Assembly: GCA_902573735.1 (NCBI GenBank)
Contig: CACGLH010000002.1
Coordinates: 186,001 to 250,000 of the forward strand
Origin: an uncultured Alphaproteobacteria bacterium
GTDB lineage: Bacteria; Pseudomonadota; Alphaproteobacteria; Rhodobacterales; Rhodobacteraceae
Direction: 5' to 3'
Length of the DNA: 64,000 nt
The notes beneath the pieces are model-generated. The model saw only the letters and a program-made list of their open reading frames with translations. It was not told the origin of the DNA and did not search any database. Position numbers and translations under genes: made by a program. This document shows, piece after piece, positions 30,884-40,151 of the stretch. How positions within the stretch are numbered: position 1 is the first letter of the stretch; every line of letters starts with the position of its first letter.

Positions 30884-31589
30884 ATCAGATAAAGACAATT
30901 TGAAATTTCAAAAGTATTTTAATTTAGTCCAAAAAAAAGTAGACGCAAGAGAATTATTTGTATCTACACCTTTACTTAATATTTTATTTATAAAATTTGA
31001 AAAACTTATTATTCCCGAAATGAATATAATATTTACTTCAAGATATGCAGTTAAAGCACTTACTGGAATTGAAAATCTAAAACTAAAACAAGTTTATTGT
31101 GTTGGAAAATCAACTGCTGAAACTGCTATAAAATACGGATATCAAAAAGTTCAATTTTCAGAAGAAGGTAATGTTTCAAGCTTAATAAATCTAATTTCTA
31201 AAGAGGTAAAAAAACCTCAAAGATTTCATTATATAAGGGGAAAAAAAGTATCATTTAATTTAAATAAAGAACTTTCTGATTTAGGTTTTAAAATAAAAGA
31301 AACAATAGTATATGACCAAGTTTTTAGTAAATTGTCTTCTGAACAAAAAAAATTAATCATGGATGGCAAAGTTTTAGGAACTATTTTCTTTTCGGCTTCT
31401 GTTGCCAAATATTTTTGCGATCATCTAAAAAAAGTTCCTGATGGGTTCCTGTTTTTTTGTATAAGTGATAGGGTTGCAAATATTATAACCTGTTCAAATA
31501 TAGAGGGTAAATATACTGTAAAGGTGTCAAAAAAACCAACCCAAGACAGTATGATAGATTTGATTTGTAAAGAAGAGATTTTGTGTTGA
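30846..31589 (+). CDS. hemD: Uroporphyrinogen-III synthase HemD
   Basis: Closes hydroxymethylbilane into uroporphyrinogen III. The family is poorly conserved; supporting segments are NIIFTSRYAVKAL, VYCVGKSTAETAIKYGY, HYIRGKKVSF and TIFFSASVAKYF. The 247 residues fit. The position after hemC and before the mitofilin-like gene matches the alphaproteobacterial hemC-hemD-mic60-hemY order and makes the call firm. Confidence 0.9.
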   Translation: MIPFLKKKIFLTRSDKDNLKFQKYFNLVQKKVDARELFVSTPLLNILFIKFEKLIIPEMNIIFTSRYAVKALTGIENLKLKQVYCVGKSTAETAIKYGYQKVQFSEEGNVSSLINLISKEVKKPQRFHYIRGKKVSFNLNKELSDLGFKIKETIVYDQVFSKLSSEQKKLIMDGKVLGTIFFSASVAKYFCDHLKKVPDGFLFFCISDRVANIITCSNIEGKYTVKVSKKPTQDSMIDLICKEEILC

Positions 31590-31612
31590 GTAATTTATAA
31601 GAGAATATTTTA

Positions 31613-32644
31613 ATGAATAATAAAGAAGAAAATAAAAAAAATAATCCACAAAATAAGAACCAAGATGTTAAAAATTCTAAAGACAATATCTTAAATACTA
31701 AAAAAGAATTCAACATATTTAGTCTCATAAATATGAGCTTAAAAAATTATAAGAACTCAACTTTTATAATATTAATTTCAATTCTGAATTTAATTTTCTT
31801 AGTGTTAATTATTTTTTGGATTTATAATTCGAATTTGAAACAAGACAAATTATTGGCTGAATTGTCTAATCAAATAGAAATGATGCCAACACCTATTAGC
31901 CAAGGAAGATTAGGTCTCATTATAAAAAAATATAATGATGATTTAATGTTAGAAATAAATAAGAAGAATTTATCTTTAAGTAATAAAATAAAAGAAATTG
32001 AAAGTTTAATAAATTCTTATCCAAAGCCTATGAGTGAAGGAAAAATTGGATTAATAATCGATAAAAAAATCCAAAAAAAACTATCTTCAGACAAAGGATC
32101 GTCTTTAATTTCAAAGCAAAACCAGGAAATAATTAATGAGATTAAAATTGAATTAAAAAATCTTCAATTATCTCTAGAAAATTTTTCTAAAATTATTGGC
32201 TCTGAAAAAACTGATAAATCTTTAACCCAAGAAATTACAGAATTAAAATCACAAAAAAATACAGACGAAACACAAAATAGCTCATTATCTAATTCTGAAG
32301 ATAATCAGTTTGATAATATTAATATGAAAGAAGATCTATCTATAATTATGAAGCAATTTTCTGATTTTGCTTACAATGCCATAAAAGAAGATCTTAGGGT
32401 TAATAGAGATTCAGGATTTTTAAATTCGATAATTAATAATTTTAAATTAATCTTTGTTCAGAGGTCTTTATCGCCTCAAGAGGGTGATACTGTAGACGCT
32501 ATTTTATCAAGAGCAGAGTATGCATTGAATAACAATAATTATGATAAAGTGTTTCAAGAATTAAATACTTTACCAAAAGAAGCATCAGAAGTTATGGATA
32601 AATGGAGAAAAATTTTTGAAGGCTACTTGGAAAATAATAGTTAG
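31613..32644 (+). CDS. Mitofilin/Mic60-like inner-membrane protein
   Basis: A charged cytoplasmic N-terminus (about 1-45), one membrane helix (about 47-72), a long coiled-coil-like middle rich in K, E and Q, and a C-terminal mitofilin-type domain (GDTVDAILSRAEYALNNNNYDKVFQELNTLP). Alphaproteobacterial Mic60 homologues have this layout and lie between hemD and hemY; mitochondrial Mic60 shapes cristae junctions. The low-complexity N-terminus makes sequence matching hard, so synteny carries much of the call. Confidence 0.82.
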   Translation: MNNKEENKKNNPQNKNQDVKNSKDNILNTKKEFNIFSLINMSLKNYKNSTFIILISILNLIFLVLIIFWIYNSNLKQDKLLAELSNQIEMMPTPISQGRLGLIIKKYNDDLMLEINKKNLSLSNKIKEIESLINSYPKPMSEGKIGLIIDKKIQKKLSSDKGSSLISKQNQEIINEIKIELKNLQLSLENFSKIIGSEKTDKSLTQEITELKSQKNTDETQNSSLSNSEDNQFDNINMKEDLSIIMKQFSDFAYNAIKEDLRVNRDSGFLNSIINNFKLIFVQRSLSPQEGDTVDAILSRAEYALNNNNYDKVFQELNTLPKEASEVMDKWRKIFEGYLENNS

Positions 32645-32653
32645 AGTTACAAA

Positions 32654-34108
32654 ATGATATTCACTCTAATCAGAGGATTTGTAATATTATTAATTGCAGT
32701 AGTTATAACTTATTTTTTTTCGTTTATTGAAAAAATTCCTGGCTCTATAATTATCGAAATTAAAGATAAGGAATTAAAATTCTCAATTTTTATTTTTGTT
32801 TTATTACTATTAATTTTTGGTTTTTTGTTTTTTTTCTCAATAAGAGTTTTGCAACTTTTAGTTGCTATTACTGACTTTTTTATGGGTAAAGAGACTGCTA
32901 TCTTAAGGTTTTTTAATAAGCTTAAATATCGCAAGAGCCAGAAGGCGCTTAATAATGCAATAATTGCATTGGCAGAAGGAGAAAATCAAACGGTTTTGTC
33001 AGAATCATCTAAAGCTCTTTTAAATCCAGATTTTGAAAAATCAGTTTCTTTAATTAAGGCTAAAGCTGAAGAAAGTTTAGGTAATCAAGATAAAGCTGAC
33101 AAAATTTATAAGAAACTTCTATCATTTAAAGAAACTAGGTTAGCAGCATTAGATGGCCTTATAAGGTCAAAAGTTTCTAGTGGTGATTTAATAACAGCAT
33201 TAGAGCTTGCAAAAAGGTTAATTATTTTAAAACCTAAAAGCATTCATTCATTAATTACTCTTTTTAAAATACAATGTGAATTGGAAGACTGGATTGGAGC
33301 TCGAAAAACATTAGTTTTACAACAAAATTTAGATAAAAAAACTAGAAGTATTAAGCAAAGACAAGAAGCTTTAGTTATTTATGCTGAAGCATTCAAAAGA
33401 AAGTCAGAAGGAGAAGAAGATAGTGCGTTAGAAATCATAAAAGAAGCTATTAAAAAAAGTCCAGACTTAATACCTGCAGTATGTTTAGCAAGCGAATTGG
33501 AAAAATCTACAGGTAAAATAAAAAATGCTGAAAGATATATTAAGACATGTTGGAAAATAAAACCTCACCCTGACTTGGCTAAGTCATTTGCCAATCTCTA
33601 TCCTGATGAGACATCTAAGGAAAGATTAAAACGCTTTTCCCCACTATTGCATAATTCTAATACATCTAAAATTATAAAAACTTTAAAAGCAGAATTATTG
33701 ATAGCTAATGAAGAATTCCCTTCTGCAAAAAGAACAATCGAAACTTTAATTAATGATCAACCAAATAGCAGTGATTTTATGTTGATGGCTGCAGTTGAGA
33801 AGGGTATAGGATCATCAAATGAAATTATTCAAGGTTGGATTGCAAAAGCTTATAATATGCCAAGTCCACCTGTTTGGTTTTGTGAAAAATGCAATTTTGT
33901 TGAATATTGGTCTCCTATTTGTAAAAAATGTAAAAGTTTTGACTCCATGCATTGGGGAAGCCCCGAAATCAATAACATTTTTTATAATAGTAAAGTTTTA
34001 CTTCCCTTTGTTTTAGATAATAAAACCTTCAATTTTGAAGGGAATAAAAATGAAGAAATTAAACATGAAATTTATAAAGGTGTAGATGAGAACAAAAAAT
34101 CTATTTAA
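32654..34108 (+). CDS. HemY-like TPR membrane protein with zinc-ribbon tail
   Basis: Two N-terminal membrane helices (about residues 3-22 and 38-65) are followed by TPR repeats, as in HemY of the haem operon; its biochemical role is not known. Near the C-terminus CEKCNFVEYWSPICKKC forms a rubredoxin-like zinc ribbon, as in other alphaproteobacterial HemY proteins. The 484 residues fit. It begins 9 bases after the mitofilin-like gene and closes the hemC operon. Confidence 0.87.
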   Translation: MIFTLIRGFVILLIAVVITYFFSFIEKIPGSIIIEIKDKELKFSIFIFVLLLLIFGFLFFFSIRVLQLLVAITDFFMGKETAILRFFNKLKYRKSQKALNNAIIALAEGENQTVLSESSKALLNPDFEKSVSLIKAKAEESLGNQDKADKIYKKLLSFKETRLAALDGLIRSKVSSGDLITALELAKRLIILKPKSIHSLITLFKIQCELEDWIGARKTLVLQQNLDKKTRSIKQRQEALVIYAEAFKRKSEGEEDSALEIIKEAIKKSPDLIPAVCLASELEKSTGKIKNAERYIKTCWKIKPHPDLAKSFANLYPDETSKERLKRFSPLLHNSNTSKIIKTLKAELLIANEEFPSAKRTIETLINDQPNSSDFMLMAAVEKGIGSSNEIIQGWIAKAYNMPSPPVWFCEKCNFVEYWSPICKKCKSFDSMHWGSPEINNIFYNSKVLLPFVLDNKTFNFEGNKNEEIKHEIYKGVDENKKSI

Positions 34109-34110
34109 GG

Positions 34111-34932
34111 TTATTCGAATATTTCTGGTCCTGTTGCAATGTGAATGCCCCCATCAATTGGTAAAATTGCCCCAGTAATATAACTACCACCCAAACCACA
34201 AAGATAAAGTATAGAGCTTTGAATATCTTTAGGTTTACCAATTCGTCCAATTGGAACATTTTGTGCTATTTTTTTTTCTTTATCTTCTGTTCCTACGGCA
34301 AATTCAGTCATTTTGGATAAAAAGGGACCAGGTGCTAAAGCATTAACGGTTATCAATTTTTTAGCTAATTCTTTAGCTAGTATTCTTGTAATTTGATGTA
34401 CAGCAGCCTTTGATGCTGAGTAAGAATAAGGTCCGTCACCTAATGGTGCAGTCCCCATTACAGACCCAATGTTTATGATTCTTGAAGGATAATCTAATGA
34501 CGCCTTTTTTGACAAGTATGGAAGTAAACACTGTGTTAAATGAAATAAACCAGCAACATTAAGCTTCATTACCCTATCCCATGCATGATAAGGGAAATTA
34601 CCTAATGGTGCCCCCCAAGAAACGCCTGAATTATTGATTAGGATATCTAAATATTTTTCATTATTAATAAATTTATCAACAAGTTCGTTTATTCCATTTT
34701 CTGATGAGATGTCACTACTAAAAAAATTAACGTTGTATTTTGGTTTTGTTAAATTTATTTCTTCTGAAGTTTTTTTGATAACATCTAATTTTCTACTTGT
34801 AATATAAACTTTTGATCCACTTTTAGCTAATACCTCTGCAATAATTTTTCCAATACCTGTCCCACCACCAGTTACTAATGCAACTTTATCTTCAACACTA
34901 AATAGATTTTTATAAATATTTACTTCTTGCAT
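34111..34932 (-). CDS. SDR family oxidoreductase
   Basis: Classical short-chain dehydrogenase of 273 residues: cofactor motif TGGGTGIG, NNSGVSWG, catalytic serine in NIGSVMG, and YSYSASKAA with the Tyr-x-x-x-Lys pair. The C-terminus GSYITGAILPIDGGIH is typical. Members like this act on sugars, steroids or 3-oxoacyl substrates, and the substrate cannot be told. It lies 9 bases downstream of an AEC carrier, so the pair may handle one compound. Confidence 0.9.
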   Translation of the reverse strand: MQEVNIYKNLFSVEDKVALVTGGGTGIGKIIAEVLAKSGSKVYITSRKLDVIKKTSEEINLTKPKYNVNFFSSDISSENGINELVDKFINNEKYLDILINNSGVSWGAPLGNFPYHAWDRVMKLNVAGLFHLTQCLLPYLSKKASLDYPSRIINIGSVMGTAPLGDGPYSYSASKAAVHQITRILAKELAKKLITVNALAPGPFLSKMTEFAVGTEDKEKKIAQNVPIGRIGKPKDIQSSILYLCGLGGSYITGAILPIDGGIHIATGPEIFE

Positions 34933-34941
34933 TTATTTTTC

Positions 34942-35880
34942 CTAAAAGTTTAATAAGAATATTATATAAAGAGTAGATGGTACAGTAAACGTAGAAATTA
35001 CTGTTGATAAAACAATTGCGTTGGCACTTTGCTTTTGAAAGTGACCATAAAATTGGGCTAGAACAAATACATTGGCAGCAATTGGAAGACATGAACATAA
35101 TATTGCTGTTTGAACCCATACACTTTTACCAGAGGGGAAAAATAAAAAAATTGATATTAGCAAAAAAGGGTGAACAATTAATTTTCCAAAAGATATAAAA
35201 AATAATTCAATATTTTCACTTTTTTGGAAATTAATTTTTATGGACGCTCCAAGTGCTATCAATGCTACAGGTGCAGCTGAAGATGCTATCATTTCAACAA
35301 ACTTATTAACTGTAAATGTAGGTTTTACGTTAAGTTGTGAAAAAACCATTCCTAAACAAACAGCAATTAAAAGAGGTTGAGATACTATTCTTCTAATTAA
35401 GTTTTTAAAGATTTCGATATATGTTTTTTTTCTCTCAGAAAAAGAAATAAAGAATGAAGTAATTGATAATAAAACAATGGTGTCTGCAAGTAAAATTAAT
35501 CCCAATGGTAATGAAGCTTCAACCCCAAATGCAATAATACACATAGGAATTCCTATATATCCATAATTAGGGTAAGCTGCATTGAGACCCATGATAGTAC
35601 TTTTTGGAAGATCTTTTTTTAACAACAAACCAAAAAATAAAAAAAACAAAATTATTATTACAGTAGCAAATTCGTATTTGACAATAAATTTAAAATCAAA
35701 GCTTCCATCAAAAGAAGTTTTTGCAATATTTGAAAAGAGCATTACTGGCATCAGAACATAAAAAGCAAACCTAGAAAGAAAATTGGTTTTTTCTTCATTT
35801 AAAAAATTAATTTTTTTTAAGAATGTCCCTAGGAATATTAAACCAAAAAATGGAGCGGTAATTTCTATGACTTCCTGCAT
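34942..35880 (-). CDS. AEC family transporter (auxin efflux carrier-like)
   Basis: Ten hydrophobic segments over 312 residues and the AEC pattern: FGLIFLGTFLKKINFL at the N-terminus, GLNAAYPNYGYIGIPM and later APVALIALGASI. The family exports or takes up small organic acids; substrate unknown. It shares an operon with the downstream SDR gene. The upstream gap contains no recognisable promoter signal beyond AT-rich sequence. Confidence 0.88.
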   Translation of the reverse strand: MQEVIEITAPFFGLIFLGTFLKKINFLNEEKTNFLSRFAFYVLMPVMLFSNIAKTSFDGSFDFKFIVKYEFATVIIILFFLFFGLLLKKDLPKSTIMGLNAAYPNYGYIGIPMCIIAFGVEASLPLGLILLADTIVLLSITSFFISFSERKKTYIEIFKNLIRRIVSQPLLIAVCLGMVFSQLNVKPTFTVNKFVEMIASSAAPVALIALGASIKINFQKSENIELFFISFGKLIVHPFLLISIFLFFPSGKSVWVQTAILCSCLPIAANVFVLAQFYGHFQKQSANAIVLSTVISTFTVPSTLYIIFLLNF

Positions 35881-36017
35881 TTTGAATTATTTTTAATCCT
35901 TACTTAAGTTAAAAACCAACTTTCATTTTTCAGTGGAAATCTTTAAACAAAAAAGTTATTGATTTCATATCAATTATTAATAAATAATTCTATAATTTGT
36001 TAAATAAAAATAAGATC

Positions 36018-36512
36018 ATGAATTATCCTATAATAAAAAAAATTATATTAAGTTTTTTTGTTGGACTACTCTGTTTAATTTCATCACTTTCTAGTACAAT
36101 AGCTGAAAATTCAAACAAATCGTTAACAGAAATATTTAAACCTTATTGGCCGTATGAGTCTTTTTGGGCTATTCCATCAATTGACCAAATAAAACCAAGA
36201 CTTGCTTTAAAAACTGCATCAGACGGAAGAATTATAGGCAGAAGCAGATGCGTTGAAGTAGATAACTTAGATCAGAGGCGACAGTTTAACAAACTGGCAA
36301 AAATGAAAAATGAACAGCTTCATAGAGTAGCTTGTAAGGCAATGAAGTTAGCCATTAGAAAAATTGATTATTTACCAATTTTTGAAAAACTTGATTCTGA
36401 CGAAGAAATTTTACTAAGATTTAATTTTTCAAAAGGCATAGTAAGTTCTTCTAAGAGCATATATGTACCCGTTCAACCTCCACAAGAAGAAATTAAAGAA
36501 GATTCAGAGTAA
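36018..36512 (+). CDS. Secreted protein of unknown function
   Basis: I do not recognise this gene. The ATG at 36018 (the ORF track uses a TTG seven codons earlier) gives 164 residues with a signal peptide ending near SSLSSTIAEN. The mature part is basic, with two cysteines (SRCVEV and VACKAM) that could form a disulphide, and ends in an acidic tail (PPQEEIKEDSE). It stands alone between the AEC carrier and the phnCDE operon, converging on phnE. Coding is supported by a clear signal peptide and lack of a competing frame. Confidence 0.7.
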   Translation: MNYPIIKKIILSFFVGLLCLISSLSSTIAENSNKSLTEIFKPYWPYESFWAIPSIDQIKPRLALKTASDGRIIGRSRCVEVDNLDQRRQFNKLAKMKNEQLHRVACKAMKLAIRKIDYLPIFEKLDSDEEILLRFNFSKGIVSSSKSIYVPVQPPQEEIKEDSE

Positions 36513-36548
36513 TTATTTTATGATTATTTAAATTTATTTAACTAATAT

Positions 36549-37361
36549 TTATATAATTGCACCACGCACTTTGGCTGATACCCATTCGGAAACAAATACT
36601 GTAGCTAAAATTACAAGCAAAATAGTAGAAACCTGTGTCCATGCTAGTGTGTTAATAGATCCATTTAATTGCAAACCTATTCCACCTGCACCAACCAGAC
36701 CTAATATTGTTGATTCTCTTATGTTTATATCCCAACGGTAGATCCCTACGCCTGCAATAGTTGGTAATACTTGAGGAATTATTCCATATATCATTTGCTG
36801 TAAATTGCTTGCACCTGTTGCTTTAACAGCCTCTACTTGATTAGCATCTATTTCTTCAATTGACTCATAAATTAACTTTGCACAAAAACCAATTGATCTT
36901 AACCCTATGGCAACAGTTCCGGCAAGGACACCAGGCCCTAGTATAAATACTAACATAAGTGCCCAGATGAGAGAGTTTACCGATCTTGAAGCAACAATTA
37001 TAAATAAAGCTACTATTCTTACGGTACTATGAGGAGTTGTATTTCTAGCTGCACAAAATGCAACTGGTACTGCTATAATCATAGCTATTACGGTACCTAA
37101 AGTAGCTATATTTATAGTGTCCCAAACAGGTTTAATCAATTCAAGTGAATAAGACCATTTGGGAGGTACCATCCTAGAGCCAATATCTGCGGCTTGCCTT
37201 GGTGCATCTTGTACAAAGAACCATACTGTTTTGTCTGAAATTATTTTCCAGGCAAATAAAACAATAGAAATACCAATTAACCAATAAAACCAATTAATCC
37301 ATTGTTCTCGTGTAGTTCTTTTTTTCCAAACTAATTCATCTTGTTTTTTTTGGACTACCAT
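36549..37361 (-). CDS. phnE: Phosphonate ABC transporter permease PhnE (second copy)
   Basis: Inner-membrane permease of 270 residues from the ATG at 37361, which overlaps the stop of the first phnE (taATG). The ORF track uses a GTG four codons earlier. The EAA loop for ATPase contact is VEAVKATGASNLQQMIYGIIPQVLP, followed by YRWDINIRESTILGLVGAGGIGLQL, characteristic of PhnE. It would pair with the other PhnE as a heterodimer. It is the last gene of phnD-phnC-phnE-phnE. Confidence 0.94.
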   Translation of the reverse strand: MVVQKKQDELVWKKRTTREQWINWFYWLIGISIVLFAWKIISDKTVWFFVQDAPRQAADIGSRMVPPKWSYSLELIKPVWDTINIATLGTVIAMIIAVPVAFCAARNTTPHSTVRIVALFIIVASRSVNSLIWALMLVFILGPGVLAGTVAIGLRSIGFCAKLIYESIEEIDANQVEAVKATGASNLQQMIYGIIPQVLPTIAGVGIYRWDINIRESTILGLVGAGGIGLQLNGSINTLAWTQVSTILLVILATVFVSEWVSAKVRGAII

Positions 37362-38173
37362 TATTGCACCCACTTTCGAAGATGGCTGGATGCATATTCT
37401 AAAACCATAACAATCCCTATAATTACTAATAAAATAGCTGCAGCAGTATCAAATTCATAACGTGAAAATGCTGTATTTAATGTAGCCCCTATACCTCCTC
37501 CTCCAACTATACCCACTACTGCTGACTCTCTAAAATTTATATCTAATCTGTATACTGATAAACCTATCATCCTAGGCATTACTTGAGGTTGAATAGCATA
37601 ATTAATCCATTGAAACCAATTTGCTCCTGTTGCTTTGACGGCTTCAGCTTGCGCAGGACTGCTATTTTCAATATCTTCTGCAAGTAATTTTGCAAAAAAA
37701 CCAATTGTTCCAAGACTTAAAGCAATAAATCCTGCAAAAGGACCAAATCCAAAAAGTTTAACTGCAAAAATAGCTAATATGATTTCAGGAAATGTTCTTG
37801 AAGCTGCAATAATAAATCTACAGGTCATGTAAACCCATAATGGGGCTAGGTTTCTTGCTGCTCCAAGCCCTATTGGTATTGATAGAGCTATACCGGCAAC
37901 TGTAGAAATGATAGCCATCCATATGCTTTCAAGAATTCCTTCCCATACCACGCCACGATTATCTGAAAAGTTAGGTGGAAAAAATGATTCTATAAATCGT
38001 TGTCCTCTGGGAATACCCTCTAAAACTCTTTGGATATTAATATCCATACTTGACAAAGCAGCAATCAAATAAAGGATAGAACCAATAATGATCGACCATC
38101 TTAACCAACTTCTCTTTATAAAAGGGGGTTTTTTCCAGTTTTTTGGGTATAATGTTTTACTTACATTATTCAT
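37361..38173 (-). CDS. phnE: Phosphonate ABC transporter permease PhnE (first copy)
   Basis: Permease of 270 residues with about six membrane segments. The EAA-loop AEAVKATGANWFQWINYAIQPQVMP and YRLDINFRESAVVGIVGGGGIGATL are typical PhnE. It starts 6 bases after phnC and overlaps the second phnE by one base. Two unequal permease genes are common in alphaproteobacterial phosphonate transporters. Confidence 0.95.
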   Translation of the reverse strand: MNNVSKTLYPKNWKKPPFIKRSWLRWSIIIGSILYLIAALSSMDINIQRVLEGIPRGQRFIESFFPPNFSDNRGVVWEGILESIWMAIISTVAGIALSIPIGLGAARNLAPLWVYMTCRFIIAASRTFPEIILAIFAVKLFGFGPFAGFIALSLGTIGFFAKLLAEDIENSSPAQAEAVKATGANWFQWINYAIQPQVMPRMIGLSVYRLDINFRESAVVGIVGGGGIGATLNTAFSRYEFDTAAAILLVIIGIVMVLEYASSHLRKWVQ

Positions 38174-38179
38174 TAAGTA

Positions 38180-38965
38180 TTAAACTTCCTCATCTTCATC
38201 ATCTACTTTTTCAATAGTTGCAGACCAATCCTCTTCCCCATAAATTTTAGTTAAAACTTCTGGAGTTAGGCCTTCAGGGCTCCCATCATAAACTATATTT
38301 CCTAAAGCGAGACCTACTATTCTTTGTGAAAACATTTGAGCTAATAAAACATCATGTATATTAATGATTGCCGTGAGACCTCTTTCTTGACAAAGCTCAT
38401 TAATTAGTCTCATGATTTGTCTTGAGGTTTTAGGATCTAAACTTGCAGTTGGTTCATCAACTAGTAGAAGATCTGGGTCCTGAATTAAAGCTCTACAAAT
38501 CCCTACTCGTTGTCTTTGTCCCCCAGACAATTCATCAGCTCTTTTGTCAGCCATTTCTAAAAGACCAACCCTATCTAAAAGTCTGAACGCTTCATTCACA
38601 TCTTTTTTAGGAAATCTTCTTAAGAAACTTTTCCAAAATCCAACATATCCCAAACGTCCTGATAAAACGTTTTCCATTACAGTAAGTCTTTCGACTAAGG
38701 CATATTCTTGAAAAATCATGCCCATTTTTCTACGTGATTTTCTTAATGCTCTTGACGATAATTTAGTTAAATTTACTTCATTTAGAATGGCTGAACCATT
38801 TGTAGGCTCAACTAATCTGTTAATACATCTTATTAAGGTAGATTTTCCAGCTCCTGACGGTCCAATGAGTGCTAGTACTTGTCCATTAGGAATTCTTAAA
38901 TCAATACCTTGCAAGGCAAGATCACCAGTATTATATCTTTTTGTCAAATTTTCTAATTTTAACAT
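38180..38965 (-). CDS. phnC: Phosphonate ABC transporter ATP-binding protein PhnC
   Basis: ABC ATPase of 261 residues: Walker [12 protein letters not shown]-loop [16 protein letters not shown], signature [15 protein letters not shown], Walker [33 protein letters not shown] and the [18 protein letters not shown] region are characteristic of PhnC. The ATG at 38965 is preferred over the TTG one codon earlier. A terminator-like hairpin lies between phnD and this gene. Confidence 0.95.
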   Translation of the reverse strand: MLKLENLTKRYNTGDLALQGIDLRIPNGQVLALIGPSGAGKSTLIRCINRLVEPTNGSAILNEVNLTKLSSRALRKSRRKMGMIFQEYALVERLTVMENVLSGRLGYVGFWKSFLRRFPKKDVNEAFRLLDRVGLLEMADKRADELSGGQRQRVGICRALIQDPDLLLVDEPTASLDPKTSRQIMRLINELCQERGLTAIINIHDVLLAQMFSQRIVGLALGNIVYDGSPEGLTPEVLTKIYGEEDWSATIEKVDDEDEEV

Positions 38966-38975
38966 CAACTACTCA

Positions 38976-39011
38976 TTTTTAAAAAGCCAGACTCATTAAA
39001 AAGCCTGGCTT
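38976..39011 (-). terminator. Terminator-like hairpin between phnD and phnC
   Basis: On the minus strand AAGCCAG pairs with CTGGCTT across a 14-base loop, followed by a short T-run. It follows the binding-protein gene and precedes the ATPase and permease genes, so it may give more phnD than phnC-phnE mRNA. The T-run is short, so termination would be partial. Confidence 0.55.
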
Positions 39012-39032
39012 AATTTAATAGAAATAGAAATG

Positions 39033-40010
39033 CTACTTACAGTCGTAGCTAACTCCATTTGCTTTATCAATTTGTCTAATTACAGCCCAGTCATTCATAT
39101 GGCGAATACCTATAAAACGATCTGCTTTTGCAAATTCTTTTTTATAAAGTGGGTCGTCGTCAAAATCCCATGTAAAAAAAGCTGCTTTGATTTTTGCAAC
39201 TAACTCCGGATGTAAATTATGAGCATGTCCGTATCCTGTAGTGGGAAAAGTAGGCGAACGATATACAGCCCTAAGTTTTCCTTCTTCAATAACACCTCTT
39301 CTTATCATTCTTTGAAGAACAGAATTAGCCACAGATGCAATTTCGTAATCTCCATTATAAACTCCTAGAATGGAATTATCATGTTTGCCTGAAAATGTAG
39401 GTGTAAAATCTCTATCGGCAATTAAATCAAATTCGCCTTTCAATATAGCGGATGGTGCTTTGAACCCAGAATTTGAAGTTGGGGAAGTAAATGCAAGAGT
39501 CCTGCCTTTAATCTCACTTGGAGACTGAATGGGACTATCAGCTTTAACTATTATCTCCATTTCATAACCATAAGAACCATCATCTTTAGCATGCATTGCA
39601 AAAGGTACAAAACCAGCACAACTAACAGCTATGGGATTGGACCCAGTATTGAAACCGGCTACATGTAAACGACCTGATCTCATGGCCTCTAATTGAGCCG
39701 CATTTGATTCAACAGGAAAAAATACAACTTTTCTATCAGTATGTTTCTCAAGATGCTTTACAAAATTTTGCCAAATATTCGCATAAACAGCTGGATCTTC
39801 AACAGGTGTATAGGTAAAAATAATTGTTTTTGGATCTACTCAATCTTTTGAATCTAATGGCAAATCAGCTACTTGATCAAAATTTCTGTCGCAGTAAGCA
39901 GTATCCAAAGTACCCCTATTACAATCTTCGGCAAAAGAGGCAATAGAACTGAAACATAAACTAGAGATCAATAAGGATAAAGCTAACCCTATTTTATAAT
40001 AAATTTTCAT
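39033..40010 (-). pseudogene. phnD: Phosphonate-binding protein PhnD, interrupted by an in-frame TGA
   Basis: Periplasmic phosphonate-binding protein. The full frame runs from the ATG at 40010 (strong GGAGGGA site) and has a signal peptide (IGLALSLLISSLCFSSIASFA). TGA at 39842-39840, codon 57, interrupts LDSKD-stop-VDPKTIIFTYTPVEDPAVY; reading continues without shift to the stop at 39033, 325 codons. The ORF track shows only the last 216 residues. One base change (TGG to TGA) would explain it. Real nonsense mutation, sequencing error or readthrough are open; neighbouring genes use TGA as stop. Confidence 0.9.
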
Positions 40011-40151
40011 AAAAATCTCCCTCCAAACTTAATTATATATTAAACTCTGTAAATGAATGTTAGAAGAATTTACGAATAAAGCAATAGCATACATATGAAA
40101 AAATATGACAATAATTTAAAAATAATTTTTGTTAAAACCTTTATTTTCTAA

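Noticed and set aside
39840-39842. Reassignment of TGA to tryptophan
   Set aside because: Several intact genes (for example tsaD and rho) end in TGA at the expected place, and Trp positions elsewhere use TGG.
40095-40111. Pho-box-like sequence upstream of phnD
   Set aside because: On the minus strand TTGTCAT and TTTTCAT are present, but the half-site spacing is one base short and the second half has two mismatches; too weak to annotate.
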